In this document: positions 1-11,663 of the stretch, piece after piece
How the letters are laid out: each line of letters starts with the position of its first letter
Numbering within the stretch: the first letter of the stretch is position 1
From: Engraulis encrasicolus
Taxonomy: Eukaryota > Chordata > Actinopteri > Clupeiformes > Engraulidae
Length of the DNA stretch: 64,000 nt
Direction of reading: 5' to 3'
Assembly: GCF_034702125.1 (NCBI RefSeq)
Contig: NC_085861.1
Location: 2,520,542 to 2,584,541, forward strand
Position numbers and translations under genes: made by a program
Notes under the pieces: generated by a model
Database searches by the model: none
Told to the model about the DNA's origin: nothing
What the model saw: only the letters and a program-made list of their open reading frames with translations

Positions 1-2513
1 ATCCCCAAACCAACTTGCAATTTCCCAAAACAGAATGGCATTTGTCATTGCTTTCATCAGATATCAAATGCTTTGTACATGTCTCAAATGTTTAGTACAT
101 CTCTGCAGATTGATATGTACAAATACCCTTCAGTTGACACATTCAGCATAGATTTAGCACATTTTCCAAATAAATTGACCTTGCTTATCTAAACGAATTA
201 GACAATTCTCAGTCTAATGGTTGCCCTCTCCAAAACACGTCAGCATTATTTCATTGTGTAAGTCATCATATGCAAAGTGGTCTACGCAATTCCCAAAACA
301 GTCAAGGACATCATATTTTAAGAATTTCATTACATAGTAAATGTTCAACAGGTCAGATGGTATTGTAACTTTTCTAGTTAGTAGAAAATAATTTTACAAC
401 CGTGTATACTACAGTTTCCTCTGTTATTTGGCTAATTTCATGACATTTTTTCAAACAACATTCTGTTTTGAACAATTGCTAGTTGCTTTGGCATTTGTCC
501 ATGTTATTTTGTGAATGTTATCTCTGTTTTGAGAAATGAGCCAAACCCATGAGAAACCTGTGATATATGGACATTACTTTCTGTATATGAATTTACAGTA
601 AAGAAAGTTACTGATAAATGTCCTTGGTAAATTATCTGTGTTGTCAAACTTCAATGTTTCCACTCACTTTTTCATTTTTATACATAGTCGAAATCTGTTA
701 GCTGAACGTAGATAAAACACCTAACCATTTTGACTGGCAGTGCTTACACAATGGCAAAGGGATCATTTATTTTGGGGGTACTGATGATATATGTGGGGAA
801 GAAATTTAGTTTTGACACATGGGTAAACTGTTTTTGGGGTGATATGAGCGAGTGATGAGGATCCAAGTAGTTATGCTGAACCATCCAGTTTATTTTGACA
901 GAAGGACTAAATGAATGCAAATGAGCCAAAGCAATTGAGAAAGATCTATGCCATTTTGATGGTACTGACTATTTATATGTGAGACGGTTTAGTGTTGATG
1001 CTAGAATGAGGTGTTTTGGGAGGTATATGACATTTTGCTAGTTATCTGAACTGTTGTGCAGAAGTGTAAGAATGTTTGGCCAAATGACCCAATGGTTATA
1101 GGAATGTCATCTCAGTTTCAAGAAATGAGCCAAACCAATCGAGAAAAACTGTATTATCAAGTGCGTGGTGGACAGTGTGATGAAGCCGTCTGCACACTGT
1201 GTATTAACTCCAAAGTGCGTGGTGGATGCAATACGAAACGCAGCGTGGAAGAAAAATCACTGAGTAGTAGCAAGGAGGTTGTCTGCTTAACACTAGAACT
1301 ACCACGTCAATTGACCTTTTTACCTAAAAGACCCACAAGAGGGTCATTTGACCCTTTGGACCCCCTGCGGACACTCCTTTTGTTGTGGAAATGTGGCTGT
1401 TAGCAGCTCACAGCTGTCACTTGAGTCACAGAGTCAGAGACAAGCAATTTGCCGTGCAGTTGGCAGCGTTTCGATGGAAGTGCATTAGATTATTAGAGTA
1501 CTTGCAGGCCCGGGCCCGTCGGCCAAGGAAGGGGCGAACTCGGGCCCCCTCACGGCAGTTGTCCCCCCAGCCCCCCCATAGGCCTGCCCCTGCCTCTAGC
1601 GCTAGAAGTCTCTCAAAAAGAGATGAATAAAGTAAAACAAAAACAATCATGTAGATGGGTCATATAGTCACAGCAATGCTGCTCAATATGTTCTTCACAC
1701 AGTCAATACGACCCACTGTGGTTCCAATCCTAGAGTGCACGCATATGCAGATTTTTTGGGGTAGTTTTTGATACAAAGAGAACAGGCACATAATGTTGAT
1801 TATGTTCTGTTCCTGTTCAGCAAAATGCTTTGGTCATACACTGTATTGTAAAGCTGGATTCCAAATGTAAAGAGGAGGATACTGACACCCTCAGAATTGG
1901 AAACCCAGTCTGCACAGTGTTGGCTACTTATACGTTACAAAATGATAAACAATGAATAAATGACTTACCTGCACATACTGGTGCTACAGCTCGTACTCTG
2001 CCAGTATTCCTATCAACTGATACTCTGTATATTTGTTTCATAGCGATTCGTTTCTGGATTGGATTGGTCAAATAGATTAGTCACCTGCAATGTGGAACTC
2101 TCCTCATTTGTTACAGGCAAAAATGATGTTACTTATTATATACTAACCTGATTATCATAATTTTGATATGACATCTTCCAATACGTTCCAAAATATTTTA
2201 TCCCAATTCCCTAACACTATCTTGAAAATTGAGCAGACTATTCTGCATATGATGACATATGAAGAAAATGTGCTGACATGTTTTCAGGACAACCATTACA
2301 CTGAGAATCAACCAATTGAGATAGATCAGCAAGGTACATTCATTTGAAAATTCTACTAAATGTAAGCTGATTGTGTTAACTGTAGGATACTTGTACATAG
2401 CCATTTGCAAGGATGTACTAAATGATTGAGACATGTACAAAAGCATTTGAAATTTGACGAAAGCAATGATAAATGCCATTCTGTTGTGAGGAACTGCAAA
2501 TTAGGTTTGGGAT
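1..2513. mobile_element. Long inverted-repeat DNA element, left end at window edge
   Basis: About 300 bp at the left edge (1-310) reappears inverted at about 2200-2513; both arms share the stretch AACAGAATGGCATTT close to their outer ends. The motif AATGAGCCAAA recurs near 534, 919, 1121 and 2549. The interior holds a short open frame (1056-1630) rich in Arg/Pro that I do not recognise; a decayed piggyBac-like transposase tail is only a guess. Since the left arm starts at base 1, the true terminus may lie outside the window. Confidence 0.6.
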
Positions 2514-3249
2514 TTGTCCATGTTTTGAGAATGACATCTCAGTTTCAAGAAATGAGCCAAACCAATGGAGAAAAACTGTAACACACTGTCCGCCAAACTG
2601 TACTATCTGTCTTTGCTGCTGATATCTTCATGCAAGTTGCTGGTGATTTTGGAGGCTGACAGCCCTTGGGAAGAAGCTGTCCCCTCACCCCACACACGGC
2701 CCCTAACAGCCTCATTACCATAACAAAATGAGTGATTAGTGTATTAGGTAAAAGCTGCCGGTGTTCTGTCGAGATGTGTTGCCTCGTCGAGATGAGCGAC
2801 CGGTCGCCCTATTCGATAGTGGTGTTCTATCGATTTGCGATGCCTCATCTAAATGAGCGACCTTGACTTTCCGCGGAAGGCGTTTCAATCGGTCCACGTA
2901 GGACTGTTTTAATAACCATTACTTTGTTTATTTCACGGACAGGGGTGTGCAATCGTTCGTGCGGAGTTTAATAAGAACGTGCGGCTGCTGACCACTAAAA
3001 AAAACGTGAGCCTCTCATGGTGTTCCAATAAAATTTGTAATGTATGCTCTAAGAAAATATATTACTATAATTGCTTTGTTTATTGTAATTTTATTCTTTT
3101 CGTTTAATTTGCTTTTACTCTTATTGTGATTACATTTTTTCTGTACAGAGGCTTTGCCCATTTTGAATGGCACTTGACCTGCATTATCATCTATTATCTA
3201 TTCATTCTATTCTCTACATTTGGTGAAAAATAGGTGTGTATTTCACCAA
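2514..3249. other. No gene seen; degenerate two-copy repeat inside
   Basis: No coding frame or known element is visible. At 2757-2863 a block of about 65 bp is present twice in diverged form, each copy holding GGTGTTCT, then a CGA-rich stretch, TGCCTC and ATGAGCGACC. The remainder is AT-rich and unassigned. Confidence 0.4.
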
Positions 3250-3953
3250 ATATATTGCCAAAATCAGCTTATCAAGTCCCCCCCTTGATATGGACTGGAA
3301 TTGTGAACCTGGCAGGCATTTTATAAAAGTCACTAGTGACTTCAGCATCCTCCAAAACCCCCAAAACCACACCAGGATTGAGTAGATTGGCCAAACTGAT
3401 CATGTAATAAGGCCATAAGGGTATATTATGCTAATAAAAATACACATGCAATAGTGCCCCCCCTCCAAAAAACCAAGTGATTCTCAAACTAAAATACCTA
3501 ACCGAAGTTAGCACAAACCATGAAATGTTTCATATATGATTGAATGAAATAAACTCCTGAAAATAAGGACCTCACTCACTTTCCACATCCGCTGTACTAC
3601 AGCACCTCAAGTCTCTACCTTAATTCTATGTCTTTGGCAATAGATGTAGCTCATCTACTTCATATAGTAGGGCCATGGGTAGAAATAATTGAAATAAGTA
3701 AGGTTTATGGTATGTAAATTACCCAAAAACGTTGCCAAAATCAGCTGATAAAGGCATAAAATGTGTCTACCCTTGACATTAAGAGGCATTTTGAATCTGA
3801 CAGGCATTTAAAAATGTCACAAATGAATTCAGCATCCTCCAAAACCCCCAAAACCACACCAAGATTGTGTAGATTGGTCAAACTGATCCTGTAATAAGGC
3901 CATAAAGGCGATTATGTTAATTTATGCTAATTATGCTAATAAAAAAATTGCTC
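3250..3953. repeat. Direct duplication of a ~205-bp block
   Basis: Blocks 3250-3452 and 3728-3953 are diverged direct copies. Both carry GCCAAAATCAGCT near their left end, CAGCATCCTCCAAAACCCCC in the middle, and a right end of TAATAAGGCCATAA followed by ATTATGCTAAT motifs. They are separated by about 275 bp of unrelated AT-rich sequence. The family is not recognised. Confidence 0.6.
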
Positions 3954-4128
3954 AACATTTACAAAGTAGCATCCGGCAGTTTCTATGTACTGGGGACCTA
4001 TACTATACATTTCCATCAAAAAACTTTGGGGTACCAAACATTTCCGGGTCCCCTATCCTGGCAAGTAGACTACATGCCTGTTCTGACACTTTGCACATTG
4101 TAGTCTTTTTTGCATATGACATATTTTT

Positions 4129-4130
<2 letters not shown>

Positions 4131-4190
<60 letters not shown>
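4131..4190. repeat. (TG)n microsatellite
   Basis: About 30 uninterrupted TG units. The Val-Cys open frame over it is an artefact of the repeat. Confidence 0.97.
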
Positions 4191-4191
<1 letters not shown>

Positions 4192-4245
4192 CAGGGGTTG
4201 TATGCCTGAGTGGCTACTCTCATTTTACTGGATTGTATGTTTTCT

Positions 4246-4378
4246 TACCTGCCCAGGGACTGCAGATGGAAATTAGCTATTCGCTATAATCTGGTGCAGG
4301 TCATCTTTTTACTATGTAACTAATGTACTTTGCACATGGTCCCTGATGAAATAAACCAATAAACTAAACTAAACTTTT
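4246..4378 (+). mobile_element. 3' tail of a LINE-type retroposon
   Basis: The sequence has the look of a non-LTR retrotransposon 3' UTR: GGAAATTAGCTATT, then CTATAATCTGGTGCAGGTC, a Met/Ala-poor non-coding stretch, and a short simple tail made of TAAACTAAAC repeats. No coding portion is attached, which fits a severely 5'-truncated insertion. Family assignment is tentative. Confidence 0.45.
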
Positions 4379-4390
4379 TATTTCTTTAAG

Positions 4391-4663
4391 GTAGGGGTAG
4401 GCTATTCAATTAAATGTCAATGAGTTTTCAAAATTCCTCTCAGTAAAGGGGCCGAACTACACATATGTATTGTGGTTGCAGACTGTCAATGAAAAAAACA
4501 TAGGAGACCTCATTGAAGTGGGGGGTCTGGGGGTCCTCCCCCAGAAAGTTTTGCATTTCTTAGCATTTCTGAAAAACGATTCTGTATTTCACTTGTGTGG
4601 GGCCAGAACCTTGCTGTCCAAGGGCCGCATCTGGCCCCAGGGCCGCCATTTGAATAGCCCTGG
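4391..4663. mobile_element. Probable hAT-type MITE (eroded)
   Basis: The right end reads GGGCCGCATCTGGCCCC followed by ATTTGAATAGCCCTG, a typical fish hAT terminus. The left end carries the imperfect inverse GGGGTAGGCTATTCAATT. No transposase frame lies between. The TSD is not clear. Confidence 0.4.
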
Positions 4664-4793
4664 TCTAGGCTCATTTGACGAATGAAGATGCATAATCCCC
4701 TGCTGGGATGCGTACAGTTGTTAGCCAATTATTTAGGCCTACCAATAACCATAGACAGGCAGCTATTTAAAATAATGATAGTAATAATAATAG

Positions 4794-5024
4794 AAAGGGG
4801 GGGCGCACCTTGCATCAATTTCCTTTATTTTTTTGTGCACAGACGCGTTTCGGCGTGTGCCTTCCTCAGTGTGCAACCCGAAAGCCGAAACACGTCTGTG
4901 CACAAAAAAATAAAGAAAAAAATTGATGCAAGGTGCGCCCCCCCTTTCTTTGATTCTAAGTATTCATTTGGGACAGCACCCTTAAAAGTTATCAAGAAAC
5001 CTGAGTGAAGCCTGCTACCTACTT
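4794..5024 (-). mobile_element. Penelope-derived insertion with 17-bp TSD
   Basis: A 231-bp insertion flanked by identical 17-bp direct repeats GATAGTAATAATAATAG at 4777-4793 and 5025-5041. Inside are two copies of one terminal sequence in head-to-head orientation: GCGCACCTTGCAT near 4803 and its inverse near 4927-4940, meeting around 4877. The left copy holds a complete hammerhead ribozyme motif on the minus strand, the right copy only the 3' half. PLE retroelements are known to carry hammerheads in their terminal repeats; calling this a PLE derivative is inference from that and from the family likeness to 16018-16174. Confidence 0.7.
4835..4877 (-). ncRNA. Hammerhead ribozyme motif (PLE type)
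   Basis: Read on the minus strand: stem I GCACA, core CTGAGGA, stem II GGC/GCC closing an ACAC loop, core GAAA, a short palindromic stem III (ACGCGT), then the stem I partner TGTGC. All invariant core positions (CUGANGA and GAAA) are present. A very short palindromic stem III is typical of PLE hammerheads thought to act as dimers. Confidence 0.75.
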
Positions 5025-5157
5025 GATAGTAATAATAATAGTAATGACAATAACAACAACAAAAAGCATTTAATTTTAAAAGTTTTAAACTGCGATGTAA
5101 TGTGTTTGGAAATTAGATGTTCTGTGACGTCATCAAAATTCCAGCCCATAAGCAGTA

Positions 5158-7036
5158 ATAGCCTTATTCGATTTTTCATCAACGCCTGCATGCGCATGCA
5201 GACAGCAATGCACTCTGGATGAAAATGCTGCATGATGGTTAAGCTTAGATTTCCTGTCTATCGCGGGATGAATGTGACTGCAGTCGGATCTTGGAACCCC
5301 TGCAGTTGCTTATCCCTGTCGATGCTCNTCTGCAGACTGACTCCGAAGTCACGCTCCCATGAACTGGTTGGTCAACAACTCACTCACGTGTATATGGGGC
5401 ACCTAAGTCATGCCCTTCTACTTCCGATCCATGGGGCTGGAGCTTGTATATTTTTGCACGAACACAACTCAAAAATCGCTTGCCAAGTGAAGTCAACAAG
5501 CACACCATTGGTTGTTATTAATTTTGAGGCACAGCATATGTGTGATCGACTGGGAAATGCGAGGTGGATCGAAAAATAGCTTTGATCAGTCCTTTACGGC
5601 CCAGTCAAAAGTGTTTGCGTTCCCAGCCCCATGAGCCGCCCGGAAGGGGTGGACTTAGGTGCAACCTACGAGTCTTGTATCACACCCCTACACAAGTTTG
5701 CACTGCTCCCCACTTCAGGTCCTCCTCCTAACCTGTCCCCCCACACCTCTCACGTGGTGTGTTAATAGATCAAACTGGTGCGAGCTCATCGTCTCGTGCA
5801 TATTTGAGGCCGGCTTTAAATGTGCTGTATTTAATACCACCCACATCGTGACAACAAGTTCTCGCTCACTTGCCTTCGCAACATCGGCGCTTGCAACAAA
5901 CTCGTCCACTAGTACGGGACAATTTCCCCCTATGAATTCAAACAATCTGATTATAGTGAAAAAATATTATCTGCACTTGACAGTAGACCGATATTCTTCT
6001 GTAAGCTTCCATTATAACGTGCGTTGCAAACTTTCTCACCAAATGAAATGACGCGCTCGAGCTACAGGCACTGCAAATTCATGTCGCTTGCTTTGTTAGA
6101 CACGTGTAGGCTACATTTCATGCCTCGTCTGTCTTTTTTTGGTGAAATATCACGAGAATGTCTCAAATATGATGCTTAGACATAGTCTAGTATCCACTCA
6201 TGGATCACTAGCCTATTTTGCAGTGGTGGGGCCAACTGGGGAATGAGATAATGCGGATGCTGGCAGAGGAAAAAAAGATATAGCCTACGCGTAAAATAAA
6301 CAATGTGCAACGTTTAGGCCTATGCCTTATGTCAATTTAGACAGGGTGTAGTCAGAGTAGAGTAGTCATCGTGGAGCTAGGAGCCAATGGTAGGCTTACA
6401 GAAAAGACAGCGTGAGGATTGCCCAAAGCGACTGTGCATAATGTGCTGTGATTTGGTGTTGGAAAGTGCACTGGAGTCATAGGCATATAGCCTATTTCAG
6501 TAGGCGCGTATGAGTTTGTTGCGAGCGTCGATGTTGCGAAATGCACGTGAGCGAGAACTTGTTGTCACAATGTGGGTGTTAATACATACAGCGCATTTAC
6601 AGTCGGCCACAAATATGAACAAGACTATGAGCTCGCACCAGTTTGCTCTACTAACACACCACGTGTGAGGAGTGGGGGGACAGGCAGTGAGGAGGAGCTG
6701 AAGTGGGGACCTGCGCAAACTTGTGTAGAGGTGTGAGACAAGACTCATATACAGACGTGAGTGAGTTGTTGACCAACCAGTTCATGGGCGCGTGACCTCG
6801 GAGGCAGTCCGCCGACGAGCGTTGAAGGGGATAAGCAACTGCAGAGGTTGCAAGATCTGACTGCAGTCGCATGCATCCCGCGATAGTTTGACACCATGTG
6901 ACATGTCACCTCGTCAACGCAACATCGACGAAATTTCGAAGTTTGACAGGAAATCTAACCGTCATGCAGCATTTTCATCCAGGGTGCATTGCTGTCTACA
7001 TGCGCATTGCGCATGCATGCGTTGACGGCATCTCGA
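5158..7036. mobile_element. Long inverted-repeat element, ~1.9 kb
   Basis: The left arm (about 5158-5935) and right arm (about 6478-7036) are inverted copies. Both carry ATGAACTGGTTGGTCAACAA or its inverse, CAGCAATGCACTCTGGATG-like ends, and the block containing GAGCGAGAACTTGTTGTCAC. The centre (5936-6477) is unique, non-coding, and related in inverted form to 11690-11990. A third copy of the right arm occurs at 30180-31495. No transposase frame is visible, so this is a non-autonomous element. The superfamily is undetermined. Confidence 0.65.
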
Positions 7037-7042
7037 TCCCAC

Positions 7043-9309
7043 CTAGGGTTTCCCAACCACTGTGCCGCGGCACACTAGTGTGCCGTGAGAGATCGTCAGG
7101 TGTGCCGTGGAAAATTCTTGGGGATTATTTTTTTGGTGGAATTCATCGTTATTATCAACAAATAGGCCTAATGCCTATGTCATTTTCTAGTAGCCTAGTG
7201 TCTGCTGTTGACTGGCGTCCTAAGCATGAAATAATTCCTTATCACTAGGTGGCAGCAGGTAGCGAATTGCATTGATGTATCTTCAGTAGCCCTAACAAAA
7301 AACGTCCATCCATACCTGCCAACCTTTAAAACATTTTTTGAGTAGCAACTTATCGCGGCGCGGCAATTCACGGCGCAACAACTTGGCATGACAAAGCAAC
7401 GGGGTCGCCGGCGGGCCCATCTGAGAGGCTACTTTGTTTTGCATAGTCTGCTCTACACCTAGGGTTGCCAAATGTCAAGGGAGAAGATATGGGACACTTC
7501 ATTCAGGCAGGGGGTGTAGGGGTCCTCCCCCAGAAAAATGTGCTTTTCTTAGATGCAATTTCCTGCATTTTAATGCATTTTAGCCTAACATCCTGTGTAT
7601 CTGGCAAATAGTTTATCTTGCTCTTCACAGTACTTTGAACTACCATAATTTATTAAACTTTCATGGAAGATGTTTTTTTTTTGTTTCACACCATAACACC
7701 AATAAAATGCTATGATATAGTGTGCTGGAATTCAGGCCTCTAAATTAACTTTATTGATCACCAGCCAATATGGCTGTTAATCTTACTAGTCAAACATACC
7801 ACCAGTCTGGCTAGTAAGTGGCTATTAAAGGGACAGTTTGGTCAATTTCAACATGCAGTTATATTGCTCACGCTACCCTTGACTTGTCAGTACCTGGTGA
7901 TGCCACATTTTTCGGCTCAGCCCTTTCCGAGATATGAGCAATTCTAATGGGGGCAGCGTTTGTTTACATTTTTAAAAAATGAAACATAGGCCAACTCCAA
8001 ATATTTTCCCAAAAGGTACTGCTGTTTGCTAGTTGTCTGCTGATGTTTTATAACCTTTTGGATGTTTTTGGGAATAAATAAAAATGTTTTTTTGAAATGT
8101 AAACAAAGAGCTGCCCCCATTACAATGACCAGGATCTCGGAAACGGCTGAAGAAGAAGAAAAAAAAATCTCAGGCACTGACAAGTCCAGGGTAGTGTGAG
8201 CATTACAACTGCATGTTGAAATTGACCAAACTGTCCCTTTAAGTTATCATTTGTACCAGCCAAACAGAGCATTTGGTCACTTGGGGGTGTTAAGGAGCTG
8301 GAATTGAATATGAAACTGAAGCATTTTCTGATTATTTTTTTGTCTGTAGAAGGTACATGTAGGAAAATGTATAATTTGATTATAAAATACTGAGGCATTT
8401 CAGTAATTTTTATGAACAAAAAGTTGAATTGTAATGATTCTTACATCATCTCCCCCAATATTAATAAATGGTGATGTTGTCACCTACTGTGAAGAAGCAT
8501 CAGCAGTAGAGAAAAAGATAAAGACAAGTGTTATGTAAGCTAGGATAATATCAGGTTAATAATATCAAGATAATATCAGGTTAACTGGTAAGCATAATTA
8601 GCCCGGTTTTAGGGAAAGGGGAAAGCAATCACCTCCTGTTACCTCGCGGGGAAACTTGTGGGGAAACCTTTGTCACAAACACCCCAGGCACAATTTCCAA
8701 TCCGTTTTTAATAATAATAATATGACTGTAATATATTGCCTTTGAAAACATGAGATTTCCGCTTTGAGTTCATGGAGCGCTGTCAAACTGTCCGACTTCT
8801 TCTGACCGACCTCGTCCTTTTGCAGCGCTGTAATTGTTGTCAAACAGCATTTTAGGGCGGGCCTTAGCCAAAGGTGAAAGACGCATAGGTTTCACATTAA
8901 GATTAAGTGAGTAAAATATACAGAGATTGATATTTGTACGTATGCATCTTCAGTGAAATATTTCCCAAATGTTGCTACTCTCAGAATAAGCATTATTTTC
9001 TGTATTCCTGCTAATAGAATGCTTTTGGACAGAATAACAATTTGTAAATTGTAGGCATACTTTGAAGTTTATAGCTTCTTTAAGAAGTGAATATTAAGTG
9101 CACTTTTTATTTAAAAGAGGAAATGTAAAATATGACAGTTATGTGTTTATTTGATTGCTATTCAAGACACTTTGTAGCCGCCTATTTTAACAATATAGTC
9201 ATTCTTATCAGAGAATAATTTGTTTTCATTATTTTTGGTTGGTGGTGTGCCGCAGGATTTTTTCAATGGAAAAAGTGTGCCTTGGCACGAAAAAGGTTGG
9301 GAAACACTG
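7043..9309. mobile_element. hAT-type element, ~2.3 kb, decayed
   Basis: Left terminus GGGTTTCCCAACCACTGTGC and right terminus GGTTGGGAAACACTG are inverted; GTGCCGCGGCACAC near the left is matched by GTGTGCCTTGGCAC near the right. This subterminal palindrome pattern is common in vertebrate hAT elements. The interior has no transposase frame and contains a TTAA-flanked MITE (7829-8238). Confidence 0.6.
7829..8238 (-). mobile_element. 410-bp TTAA-flanked MITE, copy A
   Basis: Flanked by TTAA at 7825-7828 and 8239-8242. Terminal inverted repeats start AGGGACAGTTTGGTCAATTT. The same 410-bp element occurs inverted at 50077-50486, including an identical 79-residue open frame that is shared only because the copies are young. 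TTAA targets suggest piggyBac or Kolobok mobilisation. Confidence 0.8.
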
Positions 9310-9810
9310 GCCTATTTGCGTGACCATCAGCACACCAAGCATTCAATTTTATGCAAACAAAAAAATCCTTACTAGGACACTTTATTTAACTAAAAACAAC
9401 AGGCAACGCATGTCAGCGCAGGTCACGGGAAGTTGTTCGACTTGTCCGACTGTTCAGCCTTCAAACACTGGGAACACTTATGATGGGCTAGACCCGAAAC
9501 CTTTGCATCCCACTTTTTGTTTTGGCTTCTCTTTATTTTCAGCTTTTAATACAGTTTCACTGAACAGCATCAAGCTGTGCGACTCCTTTTTCTTCACACT
9601 GCATTTTTGGTTTGGAATTACGCACCGAGCGAAACTTCTCAAGTAAGACAAAGGCGCGGACGCCATCTCTACCTTCACCCATCAAACAAATCATCATTGT
9701 CCACTCAAGGTGTGTCTGATGAATAAAAACTGACTACACACTGTAGACTACTCTTAATATGACCTTGTATAGATTCAAATATTAAGGTGTAGGCCTAAAC
9801 GTTGTGGATA
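9310..9810. other. No gene seen; remnant of the 5158-7036 family at right end
   Basis: No coding frame is supported. The right end (AGGCCTAAACGTTG, near 9791) resembles the inverted centre of the element at 5158-7036 (near 6310), and the same family resumes at 11664. This indicates that the hAT at 9811-11663 was inserted into an older copy of it. Confidence 0.4.
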
Positions 9811-9904
9811 CAGGGCTTTTTCTAGGAATTTTTGGCATGAGGGAGCATCATGGCAGGTTGCGGGGGGTGAAGGGGGGAATTTATTAGGGGCGCTCAAAAA
9901 AGTA

Positions 9905-9910
<6 letters not shown>

Positions 9911-9950
<40 letters not shown>
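9911..9950. repeat. (AT)n microsatellite
   Basis: Twenty uninterrupted AT units directly inside the hAT left end. Confidence 0.95.
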
Positions 9951-9956
<6 letters not shown>

Positions 9957-9982
9957 AGTATGAGGGTGCACCCGCGGAGGTA

Positions 9983-11618
9983 CAGTGGCGCTCATATGTT
10001 TACATACCCCAGCAGAATATACGCTTTCTCTGCGATTTCTCACCAAATATGAAGGATTACACAAAACCTTTTTTTTGACTCGTTGCTAGTGACTGGCTTA
10101 AGATATTTATTAGCAATTTTTTGTGTTTACTTTTTCAAAAGCATGATCACAACCCAAACTACCCAAATGACCCTGTTCAAAAGTTTACATACCCTAGTTT
10201 CTGATGCTGAATATGGTCCTGTTTAACATCAGGGACCGCTCTAAATTGTTTGTGGTAGTTGTGGATAAGGCTCTTAATGTTCTCAGATGACAAAACAGCA
10301 CATTCTTCCTGGCAGAATGGTTATTTCCTATAATATATTTGGGTGTCTTGCTGGAACCTCACATTTGAGGTTTCCCCTGAGTGGCTCAATGATGTTGAGA
10401 TCAGGAGAGTGAGATGGTCGCTCAAAAACCTTCATTTTATTCTATCTGAAGCTAATGACGGGTTGATTTGGCTTTCTGTGTCGAAATATTGTCATGTTGG
10501 CACTGTTGGAATTTCAATTCAGAAATGCAATATGAGGGGGTTTGATTGGAATCAAGCCATTGGGCAAGGGAATCGTTGCATAGCAATGATCATTGCAAGG
10601 GGAATTGTTCAGGAGGCATAGGAAAACCAAAAAATAACTTCAGGTGAAATATAGGACAACATGAAAAAATGTTTTAAAGTGTACAGCAAAGAGGCCCTTG
10701 AGGAAAGATGGGCTGTTGGGGGTTGCCAGGAGAAAGCCATTACTACAAAAATGCAAACATGTTATTTTGCATATGATACACCAAATAGCACAGTGAGAAG
10801 CATCAGAATGCCTGTGACAAAGTCATTTGGATAAATTAGATCAATATGGAACTTTTTTCAGCCACTATTAACAGTACCATTTGGAGAACAGTCAACGGAG
10901 CCTATGATGAAAGTTACACCATGCCCTTCTGTGAAACATGGTCATGGACCACTGATGTCATGGGGACATTTGAGTTACAAATGCACTATACTTTTGGTCC
11001 ATACTCGCAGAATGATGAATACATTGCCCTGTGGAAAATACTGGAGGAAACTTGACACTCATCAGCCTTGAAACTGCACATGGTCCATTGTTTGGACATG
11101 CCAACATGACAATATTTCAACACAGAAAGCCAAATCAACCCGTCATTAGCTTCAGAAAGAATAAAATGAAGTTTTTGAGTGACCGGCTTACTCTCCTGAT
11201 CTCAACATCATTGAGCCATTCAGGGGAAACCTCAAATGTGAGGTTCCAGCAAGACACCCAACAATTTTATAGAAAACAACCATTCTGCCAGGAAGAATGT
11301 GCTGTTTTGTCATCTGAGAACATTAAGAGCCTTATCCACAGCTACCACAAACAATTTAGAGCGGTCCCTGATGTTAAACAGGGCCATATTCAGCATCAGA
11401 AACTAGGGTATGTAAACTTTTGAACAGGGTCATTTGGGTAGTTTGGGTTGTGATCATACTTTTGTAAAAGTAAACACAAAAAAATGCTAATAGATATCTT
11501 AAGCCAGTTACTAGCAATGAGTGAAAAAAAAGGTTTTGTGTAATCCTTCATATTTTGTGAGAAATTGCCAAGAAAGCGTATATTCTGCTGGGGTATGTAA
11601 ACATATGAGCACCACATG
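9983..11618. mobile_element. Tc1/mariner-derived foldback element
   Basis: Flanked by TA dinucleotides. The left arm (9983-10500) and right arm (11100-11618) are inverted copies over about 500 bp, sharing CTCATATGTTTACATACCCC and its inverse at the ends. The arms include part of the transposase coding region, so the element is not a simple TIR transposon but an inverted duplication of its 3' half. Confidence 0.7.
10681..11250 (+). pseudogene. Tc1-type transposase remnant
   Basis: Scattered pieces of a Tc1 transposase can be read by changing frame: a GVARRKPLL segment near 10715-10740, a VTPCPSVKHG..LM.WG segment near 10905-10970 (the usual VKHGGGS-MVWG block), and a degenerate SPDLN-IEP catalytic block near 11185-11220. 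Stops and frameshifts separate them. The 3' portion is repeated inverted in the left arm. No function is expected. Confidence 0.6.
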
Positions 11619-11663
11619 TATGAGGGTGGAGCGCCCCTATTTCCCCGTTCAGAAAAAGCCCTG

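Larger units (their letters stand above)
9811..11663. mobile_element. hAT-type element hosting a Tc1 foldback
   Basis: Terminal inverted repeats CAGGGCTTTTTCT at the left and AGAAAAAGCCCTG at the right. GGATA lies outside both ends, but an 8-bp TSD is not clear. Most of the interior is the Tc1-derived foldback at 9983-11618. Confidence 0.55.

Noticed and set aside
3914..4276. 120-codon frame with a Val-Cys run
   Set aside because: Produced by the (TG)n microsatellite; no conserved sequence on either side.
7944..8183. 79-residue protein shared by two loci
   Set aside because: Shared only because the two 410-bp MITE copies are nearly identical; the frame spans a terminal repeat and has no start context or domain.
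9480..9520. Further hammerhead (GACCCGAAAC context)
   Set aside because: A GGG/CCC stem precedes GAAA but the CTGANGA core is not present and no stem I pairing can be made.
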